This document shows, piece after piece, positions 45,847 through 54,243 of a DNA stretch of 64,000 nucleotides. Location: contig NZ_JNWV01000005.1 of the NCBI RefSeq assembly GCF_000716535.1, forward strand, positions 1 to 64,000, written 5' to 3'. The DNA comes from Streptomyces flaveolus. GTDB lineage: Bacteria; Actinomycetota; Actinomycetes; Streptomycetales; Streptomycetaceae. Under the pieces are notes generated by a model. It did no database searches and was not told the DNA's origin. It worked only from the letters and a program-made list of their open reading frames with translations. How positions within the stretch are numbered: position 1 is the first letter of the stretch; each line of letters opens with the position of its first letter. Made by a program: the position numbers and the translations under genes.

Positions 45847-46602
45847 TCAGAACGTGCGCTTGAGCAGACCGAGCAGCGCGGCCCAGTGCCGCTCGTCGGC
45901 CTCCCGGTCGTAGGCCGGGGTGTCCGCCTGGGTGTAGCCGTGGTGGGCGCCGGCGTACACCTCGCAGGTGTGCCGCACTCCGGCGGAGGCCAGCGCCTCC
46001 TCGAAGCGCGCCACCTGCTCCGGGGGCAACGACGGGTCCTCGTCGGCATGCCCGAAGTACAGCTCCGCGGTGATGTTCGGGGCCTGGAGGTGCGGGCTGT
46101 CCGGGTCGTCGGTGGCGAGGCGCCCGCCGTGGAAGCCGGCCCCCGCCGCGACCCGCTCGGGATGGGCGCCCGCGGTCCACAGCACGAGCCGGGCACCCAT
46201 GCAGTAGCCGGTCAGCGCGACCGGGCCGTCGGACGCGACCGGGCTGTCGGCCAGCCACCGCAGATAGGCGTCCGCGTCCCGCCTGACCTGGTCCGGCGTC
46301 AGCCCGGACACGATCGGGCCGAGCCGCTCCCAGAGGGTCGGGTCGGCGTCCGGGTCGATGAACTCGGGCAGTTCCAGGACCGGCGTCCGGCCCAGGCGGT
46401 AGAACACGTTCGGCACCAGCACCGTGTAACCGGCGCCGGCGAGCCGGTCGGCCATCGACCGCAGATACGGCCGCAGACCGTAGGCGTCCTGGTAGAAGAG
46501 GACGGCCGGACGGGGGCGGCCGTCGGCCGGGTGGACGACGTAGGCGTCGGCGACGCCGTCCTCGGTGGGGATGTCGACGGCGGTCGCCTGGACATCGGTC
46601 AT
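45847..46602 (-). CDS. Dienelactone hydrolase family protein
   Basis: 251 residues, alpha/beta hydrolase. The triad is nucleophile Cys134 (TGYCMGARLV), Asp in YFGHADEDPS (about 186) and His about 220 (AHHGYTQ). LFYQDAYGLRPYLRSMADRL is typical of the family, which opens dienelactones or other esters. Cytoplasmic. ATG 46602 follows GGGAGGG. No aromatic-degradation genes are adjacent. Confidence 0.92.
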   Translation of the reverse strand: MTDVQATAVDIPTEDGVADAYVVHPADGRPRPAVLFYQDAYGLRPYLRSMADRLAGAGYTVLVPNVFYRLGRTPVLELPEFIDPDADPTLWERLGPIVSGLTPDQVRRDADAYLRWLADSPVASDGPVALTGYCMGARLVLWTAGAHPERVAAGAGFHGGRLATDDPDSPHLQAPNITAELYFGHADEDPSLPPEQVARFEEALASAGVRHTCEVYAGAHHGYTQADTPAYDREADERHWAALLGLLKRTF

Positions 46603-46711
46603 GGTGAGAAGGCCCTCCCTCGGGGATGGGCGCGGGCGGCGGATGCCTGCCCGGCGCCGCGGCTACGGCCATGCTGCCACGCAAGATCCAGTCGGGCGCA
46701 CTCGGCGTCCC

Positions 46712-46827
46712 CGGCGCTCGCGTGCGGGGGCCGGTGCCGTCGGGCTGGCGTGCAGGCGGCCGGTGTCCGCGGTGTTCGTGTGCGGGGGCCGGTGCTGCTG
46801 CGCTCGCGTGCCACCGGCGCTCACGTA
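46712..46827. repeat. Degenerate 29-bp tandem repeat, about 4 copies
   Basis: Units near 46712, 46741, 46770 and 46799 share CGTGC and CCGGTG at the same offsets (for example GTGCGGGGGCCGGTGC in units 1 and 3). It occupies the 268-bp gap downstream of the Sua5/YrdC-type gene; I see no gene there. Confidence 0.65.
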
Positions 46828-46870
46828 CAGCAGCCCGTGCTCACCGGCTGGGCCCGATGCCCTCGGCCGC

Positions 46871-47491
46871 TCACTCGAAGCGGCTGGTGTCCCCGGCGCC
46901 CCGTCGGACGATCTCCGCCTCGCCGCCGGAGAAGTCGACCACCGTCGTCGGCTCGGTGCCGCAGTCACCCGAGTCGACCACGGCGTCCACCACGTGGTCG
47001 AGCCGGTCCTTGATCTCCCAGCCCTGGGTCAGCGGCTCCTCCTCGTCCGGCAGCAGCAGCGTGCTGGACAGCAGCGGCTCACCCAGCTCGGCCAGCAGCG
47101 CCTGGGTGACCACGTGGTCGGGGATGCGCACGCCCACGGTCTTCTTCTTCGGGTGCTGGAGCATGCGCGGCACCTCGCGGGTGGCCGGCAGGATGAACGT
47201 GTAGCTGCCCGGCGTCGACGCCTTCACGGCCCGGAACACGTCGTTGTCCACCCGGACGAACTGGCCGAGCTGCGCGAAGTCCCGGCACATCAGGGTGAAG
47301 TGGTGCCGGTCGTCCAGCCGGCGGATGGAGCGGATCCGGTCGATGCCGTCCCGGCTGCCCAGCCGGCAGCCGAGCGCGTAACAGGAGTCGGTCGGGTATG
47401 CGATGAGCGCCCCCGAGCGGACCGCGTCGGCGACCTGGCCGATGCTGCGCGGCTGCGGGTTCTCGGGGTGCACGTCGAAGTACTTCGCCAT
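46871..47491 (-). CDS. Sua5/YrdC/TsaC-type threonylcarbamoyl-AMP synthase
   Basis: 206 residues. The KxR-type active-site core appears as GGALIAYPTDSCYALGCRLG-like sequence (here SGALIAYPTDSCYALGCRLG), then IRRLDDRHHFTLMCRDFAQL and TPGSYTFILPATREVPRMLQ with KKKTVGVRIPDH. It makes threonylcarbamoyl-AMP for tRNA t6A37. Streptomyces has a second copy near prfA/atp genes, so this may be the YciO-like paralogue with a looser role. Confidence 0.87.
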   Translation of the reverse strand: MAKYFDVHPENPQPRSIGQVADAVRSGALIAYPTDSCYALGCRLGSRDGIDRIRSIRRLDDRHHFTLMCRDFAQLGQFVRVDNDVFRAVKASTPGSYTFILPATREVPRMLQHPKKKTVGVRIPDHVVTQALLAELGEPLLSSTLLLPDEEEPLTQGWEIKDRLDHVVDAVVDSGDCGTEPTTVVDFSGGEAEIVRRGAGDTSRFE

Positions 47492-47526
47492 CTGCCGAGC
47501 TTATGCCGTCGCGGGGCCCGGCGCGG

Positions 47527-47575
47527 ATACCTATGGCCTCATACCTGTTTGACATAGGTATGGAGTCATACCTAT
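47527..47575. promoter_or_regulatory. Four ATACCTAT half-sites before the MarR gene
   Basis: ATACCTAT at 47527-47534 and 47568-47575, ATACCTGT at 47541-47548, and the inverted ATAGGTAT at 47554-47561. TTGACA (47549-47554) lies inside the central inverted pair, so occupancy would block the promoter. Confidence 0.8.
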
Positions 47576-47576
47576 C

Positions 47577-48068
47577 GTGGCGGTCGTGTCCTCCCTGCCC
47601 GGATCCGGCGCTCCCCGGCGGAACGTCGACAGTGCCGCCTCGGCGCTCGCCGACGCCCTGCCCGCGCTGCACCGGGCCCTGGACCGGCTGGTCGCCCGCG
47701 ACTACGCCCTCCCCAAGCCGCCCGAAGGGCACCTCAACCTGCTGCGCCACGTCGCCGAGCACGAGGGCACCACGGTCCGCGAGGCCGCCGACGCCCTGCT
47801 GATGAAGCCCAACAACGTCAGCGCGCTGGTCTCCCAGCTCACCGAGCAGGGACTGCTGGAGCGCCGGCAGGACGGCACCGACAAGCGCGTCGTCCGCCTG
47901 CATCCGACAGCGGTCGCCCGGCGGCGCCTCGGCGAGGTGCACGCCCTGCAGGTCTCCCACCTCACGGAGGCACTGCTCTCGCTGACCGAGGGCGAGATGG
48001 ACGCCCTGGGCTCCGCCCTCGGTGCTCTGCGTGCACTGACGCGCGGGCTCCGTTCCGCTGCCCACTGA
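47577..48068 (+). CDS. MarR family regulator
   Basis: 163 residues. The winged helix is GTTVREAADALLMKPNNVSA then LVSQLTEQGLLERRQDGTDK. Probable autorepressor and regulator of the adjacent MFS gene, as in many MarR-MFS pairs. Start uncertain: GTG 47577 overlaps the promoter region, whereas GTG 47586 falls where transcription should start if TATCGT (47573-47578) is the -10, giving a leaderless message. The downstream efflux gene is broken, so it may now regulate only itself. Confidence 0.88.
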   Translation: MAVVSSLPGSGAPRRNVDSAASALADALPALHRALDRLVARDYALPKPPEGHLNLLRHVAEHEGTTVREAADALLMKPNNVSALVSQLTEQGLLERRQDGTDKRVVRLHPTAVARRRLGEVHALQVSHLTEALLSLTEGEMDALGSALGALRALTRGLRSAAH

Positions 48069-48180
48069 GCCGTAGCCCCCCGCGGCGTCGCCGCCCGTGC
48101 GTGCCGTCGCCGGTCGCGGGGCGCGTGCCGTCGTGGGCTTCGCTTCCGTCACCCACCCCCGTACCAGACGAGGCTTCTCC

Positions 48181-49622
48181 TTGCCGTCCACGTCCGTGGA
48201 CCACTCCGCCGTGCCCGCATCGCCGGCGCCTTCCGCGTCGCCCACCGCCGCCGCCCGACGGCGTGCCAACCTCTGGCTCACCCTCTGCGTGGCCGTCGCC
48301 TTCGGCCTGTTCATGGTCCAGCTCGACGGATCCGTCGTGGCGATCGCCAACCCCGAGATCGGCCGTGAACTGCACGCGTCCACGGCCCAGTTGCAGTGGG
48401 TGACCAACGCGCCGCCACCCTGATCCTCGGCGGCAAGCTCGGTGACCGGTTCGGCCGGCGCACCTTCCATCTCGCCGGCGTCGCCGGATTCGCGCTCTCC
48501 TCCGTGGCCATCGGCCTGTCCGGCTCCCTCACGGGCGTGGTCGCCTTCCGCGCGCTCCAGGGAGTCTTCGGCGGCCTGCTCATGCCCCACACCCTCGGCC
48601 TGCTGCGAGCGGTGTTCCCGCCGCGCAAGTTCGGCATGGCGGTGGGCATCTGGGCGATGGTCTCGGCCGTCTCCACGGCCCTCGGCCCGATCGTCGGCGG
48701 CCTGCTGGTGGAGAACGTCGGCTGGGAGTCCGTGTTCTCCGTCAACCTGCCCATCGGCGTACTCGCCTGCGCCTTCAGCGCGTACGTGCTGCCGCAGTCG
48801 AGGAACACGACCGGACACCACCGCTTCAAGGGCGAGACCTGGGGCTGGGCGTCGGCGGGGACGTGGGGCGCGGTCATCGTGGGCCTGCTGCTCCTCGTCG
48901 TGTTCGGCCGCCACGAGACCCGCGTCGAGCACCCGCTGCTCCCGATGCGGCTCTTCCGCAGCCGCGACCTGACGGTCGGTACGGTCATCACCGCCCTCGA
49001 CTTCTTCGTCATGTTGGGCGTGATCTTCTTCGTCATGCTCTACCTGCAGAACGTGCGCGGCCTGACGCCTGTCCAGGCAGGACACCCTGCCGCTGAGCCT
49101 CGCCTCGCTCGTCGCCTCCCCGCTCGGCGCCGCGCTGACCGGACGCTTCGGCGCCCGTTTCTGCATGCCGCTCGGCATGCTGCTCCAGGCGGCGGCCTGC
49201 TTCACCATGCTGAGCTGGTCCGGCGACTCCCCGTACGCCACCATGTGGCCGCCGTTCGTCGCGCTCGGCCTGGGCGTCGGCATGGTGCTCTCCGCCTCCT
49301 CCGACGCGATCGTCGGCAACGCGCCGGTGCGGGACGGCGGTGTGGCCGGGGGACTCCAGGCCACCACCCTGCAGATCGGCGGCGCCCTCGGCACGTCCGT
49401 GCCGGAAGGCTGGCCGAGGCCGGGGACGCGGTGGCGATGGGGGTGGCCCCCGTCTCCCGCACCATGCCTGACCCCCTCCGGGCAGCCGTGACCGAGGGCA
49501 GCGCACAGGCGTTCATGAACGGCCTGCACACCGCCGCCGCACTCACCGGCACACTCTGCGTCCTGGGCGCGGCCCTGGCGGCGGCCGGGATGAGGCGCGA
49601 GGGGCCGGCCGAGGCGGAGTGA
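48181..49622 (+). pseudogene. MFS exporter (DHA2) with three deletions
   Basis: Reads as one EmrB/QacA-type 14-TM pump in pieces. Segment A from TTG 48181 ends with QLQWVTNA. A loss of about 16 nt at 48410 shifts frame into AATLILGGKLGDRFGRR. A loss of about 5 nt near 49080 shifts it into DTLPLSLASLVASPLGAALT. A third loss of about 80 nt near 49400 (after GGALGTSV) returns to AGRLAEAGDAVAMG and the stop at 49622. Apart from the lost bases the protein is well conserved. Deletions only, no point-mutation stops: recent decay or assembly error. Next to its MarR regulator. Confidence 0.85.
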
Positions 49623-49805
49623 GGGGCGGTACGGCGGCGAGGGGGCCGCCCGGGGGCACCCGGGCGCCGCGGCGCTTGACCGGCGGTTTCGCTGCGCCTG
49701 GTGAAAATCTGAAAAGCAGCCGGAATTCGTCTGCGTACTTCCCGGATTCCAGGGCATCCGACCTCTGAGTCGCCCTGGGCCTTCCCCCCGCCCGGGGCGC
49801 GGCGT

Positions 49806-49844
49806 CTCCGCCGGCGGCCAACCCCCCCCAGGCCGCCGGCGGAG
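49806..49844. terminator. Terminator between convergent genes
   Basis: CTCCGCCGGCGGCC (49806-49819) pairs with GGCCGCCGGCGGAG (49831-49844), a 14-bp stem. It lies between the broken MFS gene and the serine hydrolase, close to the latter's stop. Confidence 0.85.
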
Positions 49845-49873
49845 CCTTGTCCATGGACCCACCGAGCCGGCAC

Positions 49874-51115
49874 CTATCTGGCCGCCGGTGCGGCCGGCAG
49901 GTCGAACACGTGCCGTGGAGAGATGATCTCCGTGATCGCCCGGCCGAACAGTGTGCTGGGTTCCTCGCCGTCGTGGTCGATGTCGGTGTTGAGGAGGACG
50001 ACGAGGGTCGTGCGCGTCGCCGGCAGACAGATGGTCAGCGACTCGTAGCCGGGCAGGGAGCCGTTGTGGCCGATCCAGCCGTGTACGTCGAAGATGCCCA
50101 GCCCGTATCCGACGCCCGGGATCGGGGTCGCCGGGGTGATGAGGCGCTGTCTCTGCGTGGCGGGGCTGATCAGGCGGCTGCCGTCGGGCAGTTCGCCGGT
50201 GGCGACCGTGGGCGCCCAGACACGCAGGTCGTCCAGTGTGGAGATCATCGCCCCGGCGGCCCAGCCCCAGGACGGGTTCCAGCCCGCCGTCCCGGCGACC
50301 TTCCCGTTCGCCGTCTGGTCGGTGTAGCCCTGCGCGTGCGGGGCGGGGAACTCGCTGCCCCGCGGGAAGAGCGTGTGCTTCATGCCGGCCGGGTCGAGGA
50401 TGTGCTGCCGGATGTAGTCCCCGAGGTGCCGACCGCTCTCCTTCTCCACGACCAGGCCGAGCAGGATGAGATTCGTGTTGCTGTAGGAGAACTTCTCACC
50501 CGGCGGGAACAGCACCGGATGCCTGAAGGCGTAGTCGAGCAACTGCCGGGGGGTGAAGGGGCGTCGGGGGTCGGAGGTGAGCGCCTTGAAGAAGTCGTCG
50601 TCCTCGGAGTAGTTGAACAGCCCGCTGCGCATGCCGGCCAGCTGGCGGAGCGTGATGCGATCGCCGTTGGGCACGCCGCCGACGTACGTGCCGATCGTGT
50701 CGTCGAGGCCGACCTTTCCCTGGTCCACCAGTTGCAGCAGCGCCGTCACGGTGAACGTCTTCGTCTCGCTGCCGATGCGTGTGTACAGGTCCGGCGTCAT
50801 CCTCCGGCCGGTCGCCTTGTCGGCGACGCCGAACGAGCGGACGTAACTCTCCTGACCCGGTGTCCAGATGCCGACGGTCACGCCCGGCACGTTCGCCTCG
50901 CGCATCACCCGGCGTACGGTCGCGTCGAGTTGTCGGGTCACGGCGGGGGAGAGGGCGCGGACGTCCGGCTCCGAGGCCGAGGGGCCGGGCGGGGACGCGA
51001 CGGCCGCGGCCGGTACGGCGGCCGGCGCGGCGCCCGCCGTGAGCGGCGCGCACAGGCTTCCCGCCAGTACGGCGACCATGGCGCCCCGGCGCAGGCGTAC
51101 GGACGTGGGCGACAT
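49874..51115 (-). CDS. Secreted serine hydrolase (S12 DD-peptidase/beta-lactamase fold)
   Basis: 413 residues. Signal peptide at about 1-30 (AMVAVLAGSLCAPLTAGAAP). Active-site Ser-x-x-Lys in IGSETKTFTVTALL, Tyr-x-Asn in FSYSNTNLIL and HNG in GWIGHNGSLPG. This set fits Streptomyces D-Ala-D-Ala carboxypeptidases and class C-like penicillin-recognising enzymes. It acts on peptidoglycan or beta-lactams outside the cell; which cannot be decided. Confidence 0.92.
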   Translation of the reverse strand: MSPTSVRLRRGAMVAVLAGSLCAPLTAGAAPAAVPAAAVASPPGPSASEPDVRALSPAVTRQLDATVRRVMREANVPGVTVGIWTPGQESYVRSFGVADKATGRRMTPDLYTRIGSETKTFTVTALLQLVDQGKVGLDDTIGTYVGGVPNGDRITLRQLAGMRSGLFNYSEDDDFFKALTSDPRRPFTPRQLLDYAFRHPVLFPPGEKFSYSNTNLILLGLVVEKESGRHLGDYIRQHILDPAGMKHTLFPRGSEFPAPHAQGYTDQTANGKVAGTAGWNPSWGWAAGAMISTLDDLRVWAPTVATGELPDGSRLISPATQRQRLITPATPIPGVGYGLGIFDVHGWIGHNGSLPGYESLTICLPATRTTLVVLLNTDIDHDGEEPSTLFGRAITEIISPRHVFDLPAAPAAR

Positions 51116-51378
51116 GGGCTGACTCCAAGCACGTGAGAGGCCACCGTGCGCGGGGCGGACGTCGGAGCCCGGACCTGCTCAGCATAAGAGCGCCCGGCAG
51201 GCGGCGCGCGCCGGACGAACCGCGCCCCCGTCCCGGGCCCGTCCCGGGCGGGACGTCCCTCAACCGACGGAATGCTTGTCCGACGGGTGGAAGGCCTCGT
51301 TCGGGCGATGGAGTCACCCGACCCGGTGAGCGGGCGGTGTGGGGCGTACCGGTGGCGGGCCCCGGGCGTTGCCCCGGC

Positions 51379-51588
51379 ATGAACCGCTTGGACTGGATGG
51401 ACCGGATGGAGCGCATGGACCGGATGCGCCGGCTGCGCCAGATGGACCGTACCGGGGAGCCGATCTACGCCGGGCTCGTCGCGGAGTGGCGGGCGCAGGG
51501 GCGGACCGTCCCCGCCGAGCCGGACGCGTTGTGGGCCGCCCTGTCGGGCCGCGCCCGGGGTGCCCGGCGCGAGGCCAAGCACCTCTGA
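51379..51588 (+). CDS. Small Arg/Met-rich hypothetical protein
   Basis: 69 residues. The N-terminus has an internal repeat (WMDRMERMDRMRRLRQMDR), a highly charged likely coiled helix, followed by IYAGLVAEWRAQGRTVP and a Trp-containing segment. It resembles a class of short Streptomyces proteins of unknown role. The start lacks a good Shine-Dalgarno site, so the N-terminal boundary is uncertain. Converges with the next gene, five bases between stops. Confidence 0.5.
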   Translation: MNRLDWMDRMERMDRMRRLRQMDRTGEPIYAGLVAEWRAQGRTVPAEPDALWAALSGRARGARREAKHL

Positions 51589-51592
51589 ACCG

Positions 51593-52066
51593 CTACCGGT
51601 ACTGCCCGCACGGCGGCGTGAGCACCGCCAGCGTGCCGTTGGCCTGCTGCAACGCCTCCTCCAGGGCGCCGGGCGCGTGCAGCGTGCCGGTGCCGTCGGG
51701 CGGCACGAGCCACTCCAGGGAGCGGGCGGGCCGGTACGGCGGTGGTACGGCGACCCAGGAGCCCTTGGTCGCGTACCGCAGCCCCGCGCCGATCCAGCCG
51801 TCGGACGGGTCCGGTGGCAGGAAGAACCCGACCCGCCCCGCCGCCGTGTCCACCAGAGTCGGCCCGGGCACCGGCAGGTCCGGCCGCCACAGCAGGTCCA
51901 GGGTGAGCAGTCCCAGCCGGTCGGGGACGCTCAGCACGTCCCAGAAGCGGCCCGCCTCCAGCAGTGCGACGCCCTCGCCGTGGTCCCATTCCCGTTTGCA
52001 GGCGCGCGGGTCGGCCGACGCCGCCGCCAGCCACTCCACGCCACGCATCCACATCGTGTTCGTCAT
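51593..52066 (-). CDS. Streptomyces-specific hypothetical protein
   Basis: 157 residues. The pattern GVEWLAAASADPRACKREWD, LEAGRFWDVLSVPDRLGLLT, AGRVGFFLPPDPSDGW and WLVPPDGTGTL is shared by a large Streptomyces paralogue group sometimes loosely labelled primase/polymerase N-terminal-like. No catalytic motif is evident. ATG 52066 is chosen because conserved sequence starts there; an open frame continues upstream. Confidence 0.65.
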   Translation of the reverse strand: MTNTMWMRGVEWLAAASADPRACKREWDHGEGVALLEAGRFWDVLSVPDRLGLLTLDLLWRPDLPVPGPTLVDTAAGRVGFFLPPDPSDGWIGAGLRYATKGSWVAVPPPYRPARSLEWLVPPDGTGTLHAPGALEEALQQANGTLAVLTPPCGQYR

Positions 52067-52165
52067 GCACTGCTCCGGATGTCCTCGCTCGCCTGCCCGA
52101 ACGCAGGGAACGACCGCGGCCGGGCACTTCGTGCGTCCGCACGCCAACCCGGCATATGCATGGTT

Positions 52166-52371
52166 GTAGATATTTCTACGTGGCGGAAGGGGTGGCGCGC
52201 CCTGGCGTTTGAGGCGGGGCGTTCGAACTCCGCGTGCCGGTTCGTCAGTCGAGTCACCGGGACGCGCCACCCGTCCGGGGGACCCGCCAGACATCGCGCG
52301 CTCGATTCGAGCGTCATGACAGTTGAATCAATCGTCAAGGCTTGAGATCAGTGTAATTTCCGTCGTACGCT
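52166..52371. promoter_or_regulatory. 341-bp gap: palindromes and aminotransferase promoter
   Basis: Holds GTAGA-TATT-TCTAC (52166-52179), CGCTCGA-T-TCGAGCG (52299-52313), and a promoter-like pair TTGAGA (52342-52347) and TACGCT (52366-52371) 18 bp apart, about 36 bp before the aminotransferase start. The second palindrome is a candidate Lrp operator. No gene is seen in 52067-52407. Confidence 0.45.
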
Positions 52372-52407
52372 CACGGCATTCTCTCCCCGTCTCTGTCGAG
52401 GTGACCC

Positions 52408-53757
52408 ATGGACCGCACGCGTCTGCCCGCCCTACTGGCCCGTGAGAGCGCCGAGGCCGAACGCCGGAACCCGCGCTCGCGGGCGGCGTACGCGCGCGCC
52501 GACCACCTCTTCGGCCGGGTGCCGATGACCTGGATGAACAAGACCGCCGGTGCCTTTCCGCGCTACCTGGCCGGGGCGCGCGGCGCCCGGGTCACCGACG
52601 TCGACGGACACGAGTACATCGACTTCTGCCTCGGCGACACCGGCGCGATGGCCGGCCACTCACCCGCCCCCGTCACCGAGGCGGTGCACCGCCGGTACGC
52701 CGAACTGGGCGGGGCCACCGCCATGCTGCCCACCGAGGACGCCGAGTGGGTCGGCGCCGAACTCACCCGGCGCTTCGGCCTGGCCCGCTGGAGCTTCTCG
52801 CTCACCGCGACCGACGCCAACCGCTGGGCGATCCGGCTCGCCCGGGCCGTCACCGGCCGGCCGAAGATCCTGGTCAACAGCTACTGCTACCACGGCAGCG
52901 TGGACGAGTCGCTGATCGTCACCGGCCCGGACGGGACCGGCACCGCCCGCCCCGGCAACGTCGGCGCGCCCTGCGACGTGACGCTGACCAGCAGGGTCGC
53001 CGAGTTCAACGACCTGGAAGGGCTGGAGCGGGAGCTGGCCCACGGTGACGTCGCCGCCGTGCTGATGGAGCCCGCCCTCACCAACATCGGCATCGTCCTG
53101 CCCGAACCCGGCTACCTCGCCGGCGTCCGCGAGCTGACCCGGCGGTACGGTGCCCTGCTCATCAACGACGAGACCCACACCTTCTCCGCCGGGCCGGGCG
53201 GCTGCACGGCCGCCTGGGACCTGGAGCCCGACCTGCTCACCATAGGAAAGGCGATCGGCGGCGGCATCGCGGCCGGCGCCTACGGGCTCTCCGCCGAACT
53301 CGCCGACCGGCTGCTGGGCCGCAGCGACCTGGACCTCGTCGACATGGGCGGCGTCGGCGGCACCCTCGCGGGCAACGCGCTGTCCGTCGCGGCCACCCGC
53401 GCCGCCTTGGAGCACGTGCTGACCGACGAGGCGTTCGCCCGGATGGCGACCCTCGCCGAGCGCTTCGAGGCGGGCGTCCGGGCCGGCATCGAGGCCCACC
53501 GGCTGCCCTGGACGGTCAGCCGGCTCGGCGCCCGCACCGAGTACCGCTTCACCTCCCCGGCCCCGCGCACCGGCACCGAGTCCGCGGCCGCCTCCGACCC
53601 GGAGCTGGAGGACTTCCTGCACCTCTACCTCGCCAACCGGGGCATCCTGCTGACCCCGTTCCACAACATGGCGCTGATGTGCCCGGACACCACCGAGCGG
53701 GACGTCGACACCCACACCGAGGTGTTCGCCGCCGCGCTCGCCGAACTGGCCGCCTGA
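52408..53757 (+). CDS. Class III PLP aminotransferase (GSAM-like)
   Basis: 449 residues. Fold-type I enzyme near glutamate-1-semialdehyde aminomutase. VDGHEYIDFCLGDTGAMAGH is near the N-terminus, the PLP-binding LLINDETHTFSAGPGG has Asp254, and the Schiff-base Lys is K281 in LLTIGKAIGGGIAAGAYG. ATG 52408 follows GAGGTG. It is 18 bp before a Lrp regulator, suggesting amino-acid catabolism; substrate unknown. Not in a heme cluster, so true GSAM is unlikely. Confidence 0.9.
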   Translation: MDRTRLPALLARESAEAERRNPRSRAAYARADHLFGRVPMTWMNKTAGAFPRYLAGARGARVTDVDGHEYIDFCLGDTGAMAGHSPAPVTEAVHRRYAELGGATAMLPTEDAEWVGAELTRRFGLARWSFSLTATDANRWAIRLARAVTGRPKILVNSYCYHGSVDESLIVTGPDGTGTARPGNVGAPCDVTLTSRVAEFNDLEGLERELAHGDVAAVLMEPALTNIGIVLPEPGYLAGVRELTRRYGALLINDETHTFSAGPGGCTAAWDLEPDLLTIGKAIGGGIAAGAYGLSAELADRLLGRSDLDLVDMGGVGGTLAGNALSVAATRAALEHVLTDEAFARMATLAERFEAGVRAGIEAHRLPWTVSRLGARTEYRFTSPAPRTGTESAAASDPELEDFLHLYLANRGILLTPFHNMALMCPDTTERDVDTHTEVFAAALAELAA

Positions 53758-53775
53758 GGAAGGGAGCGGGACGAG

Positions 53776-54225
53776 ATGAAGGACATGGACGACATCGACC
53801 GGGCCATCCTGCGCGAACTGCAGACCGACGGCCGTATCGCCTACGCCGACCTCGGCCCCAAGGTCGGGCTGTCCGCCTCGGCGGCCCGGCAGCGCCTGCA
53901 GCGGCTGCTGGACTCCAAGGCGGTCCAGGTGGTCGGCGTCACCGACCCGATGGCCATGGGCGGCCAGGCCATGGCCCTCCTCGGCATCGGCATCGACGGC
54001 GACCCACGGGCCGTCGCCGACACCCTCGCCGAGCGCCCCGAGGTCGTCTACTCGGTGCTCACCTCGGGCGGCTTCGACCTCTTCGCCGAGGTGGTCGCTC
54101 CCGGTCCGAAGGCGCTGCTGGACTTCGTCAACGACGCGGTGCGCCCCATCGAGGGCGTCCGTGAGGTCCGGTCCTTCCCGTACTTCGGCATCCACACCCA
54201 CCGCTTCCTGTGGGACGTGGGCTGA
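53776..54225 (+). CDS. Lrp/AsnC family regulator
   Basis: 149 residues. Helix-turn-helix DDIDRAILRELQTDGRIAYA with GPKVGLSASAARQRLQRLLD, then a RAM ligand domain (VVGVTDPMAMGGQAMALLGI). Co-transcribed with the aminotransferase and probably feedback-sensing its amino-acid substrate. Confidence 0.93.
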   Translation: MKDMDDIDRAILRELQTDGRIAYADLGPKVGLSASAARQRLQRLLDSKAVQVVGVTDPMAMGGQAMALLGIGIDGDPRAVADTLAERPEVVYSVLTSGGFDLFAEVVAPGPKALLDFVNDAVRPIEGVREVRSFPYFGIHTHRFLWDVG

Positions 54226-54243
54226 CCGGCACGGACGACGAGG

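Noticed and set aside
52408..53757. Calling the aminotransferase a heme-pathway glutamate-1-semialdehyde aminomutase (hemL)
   Set aside because: The context is a Lrp regulator, not heme genes, and class III aminotransferases share the motifs.
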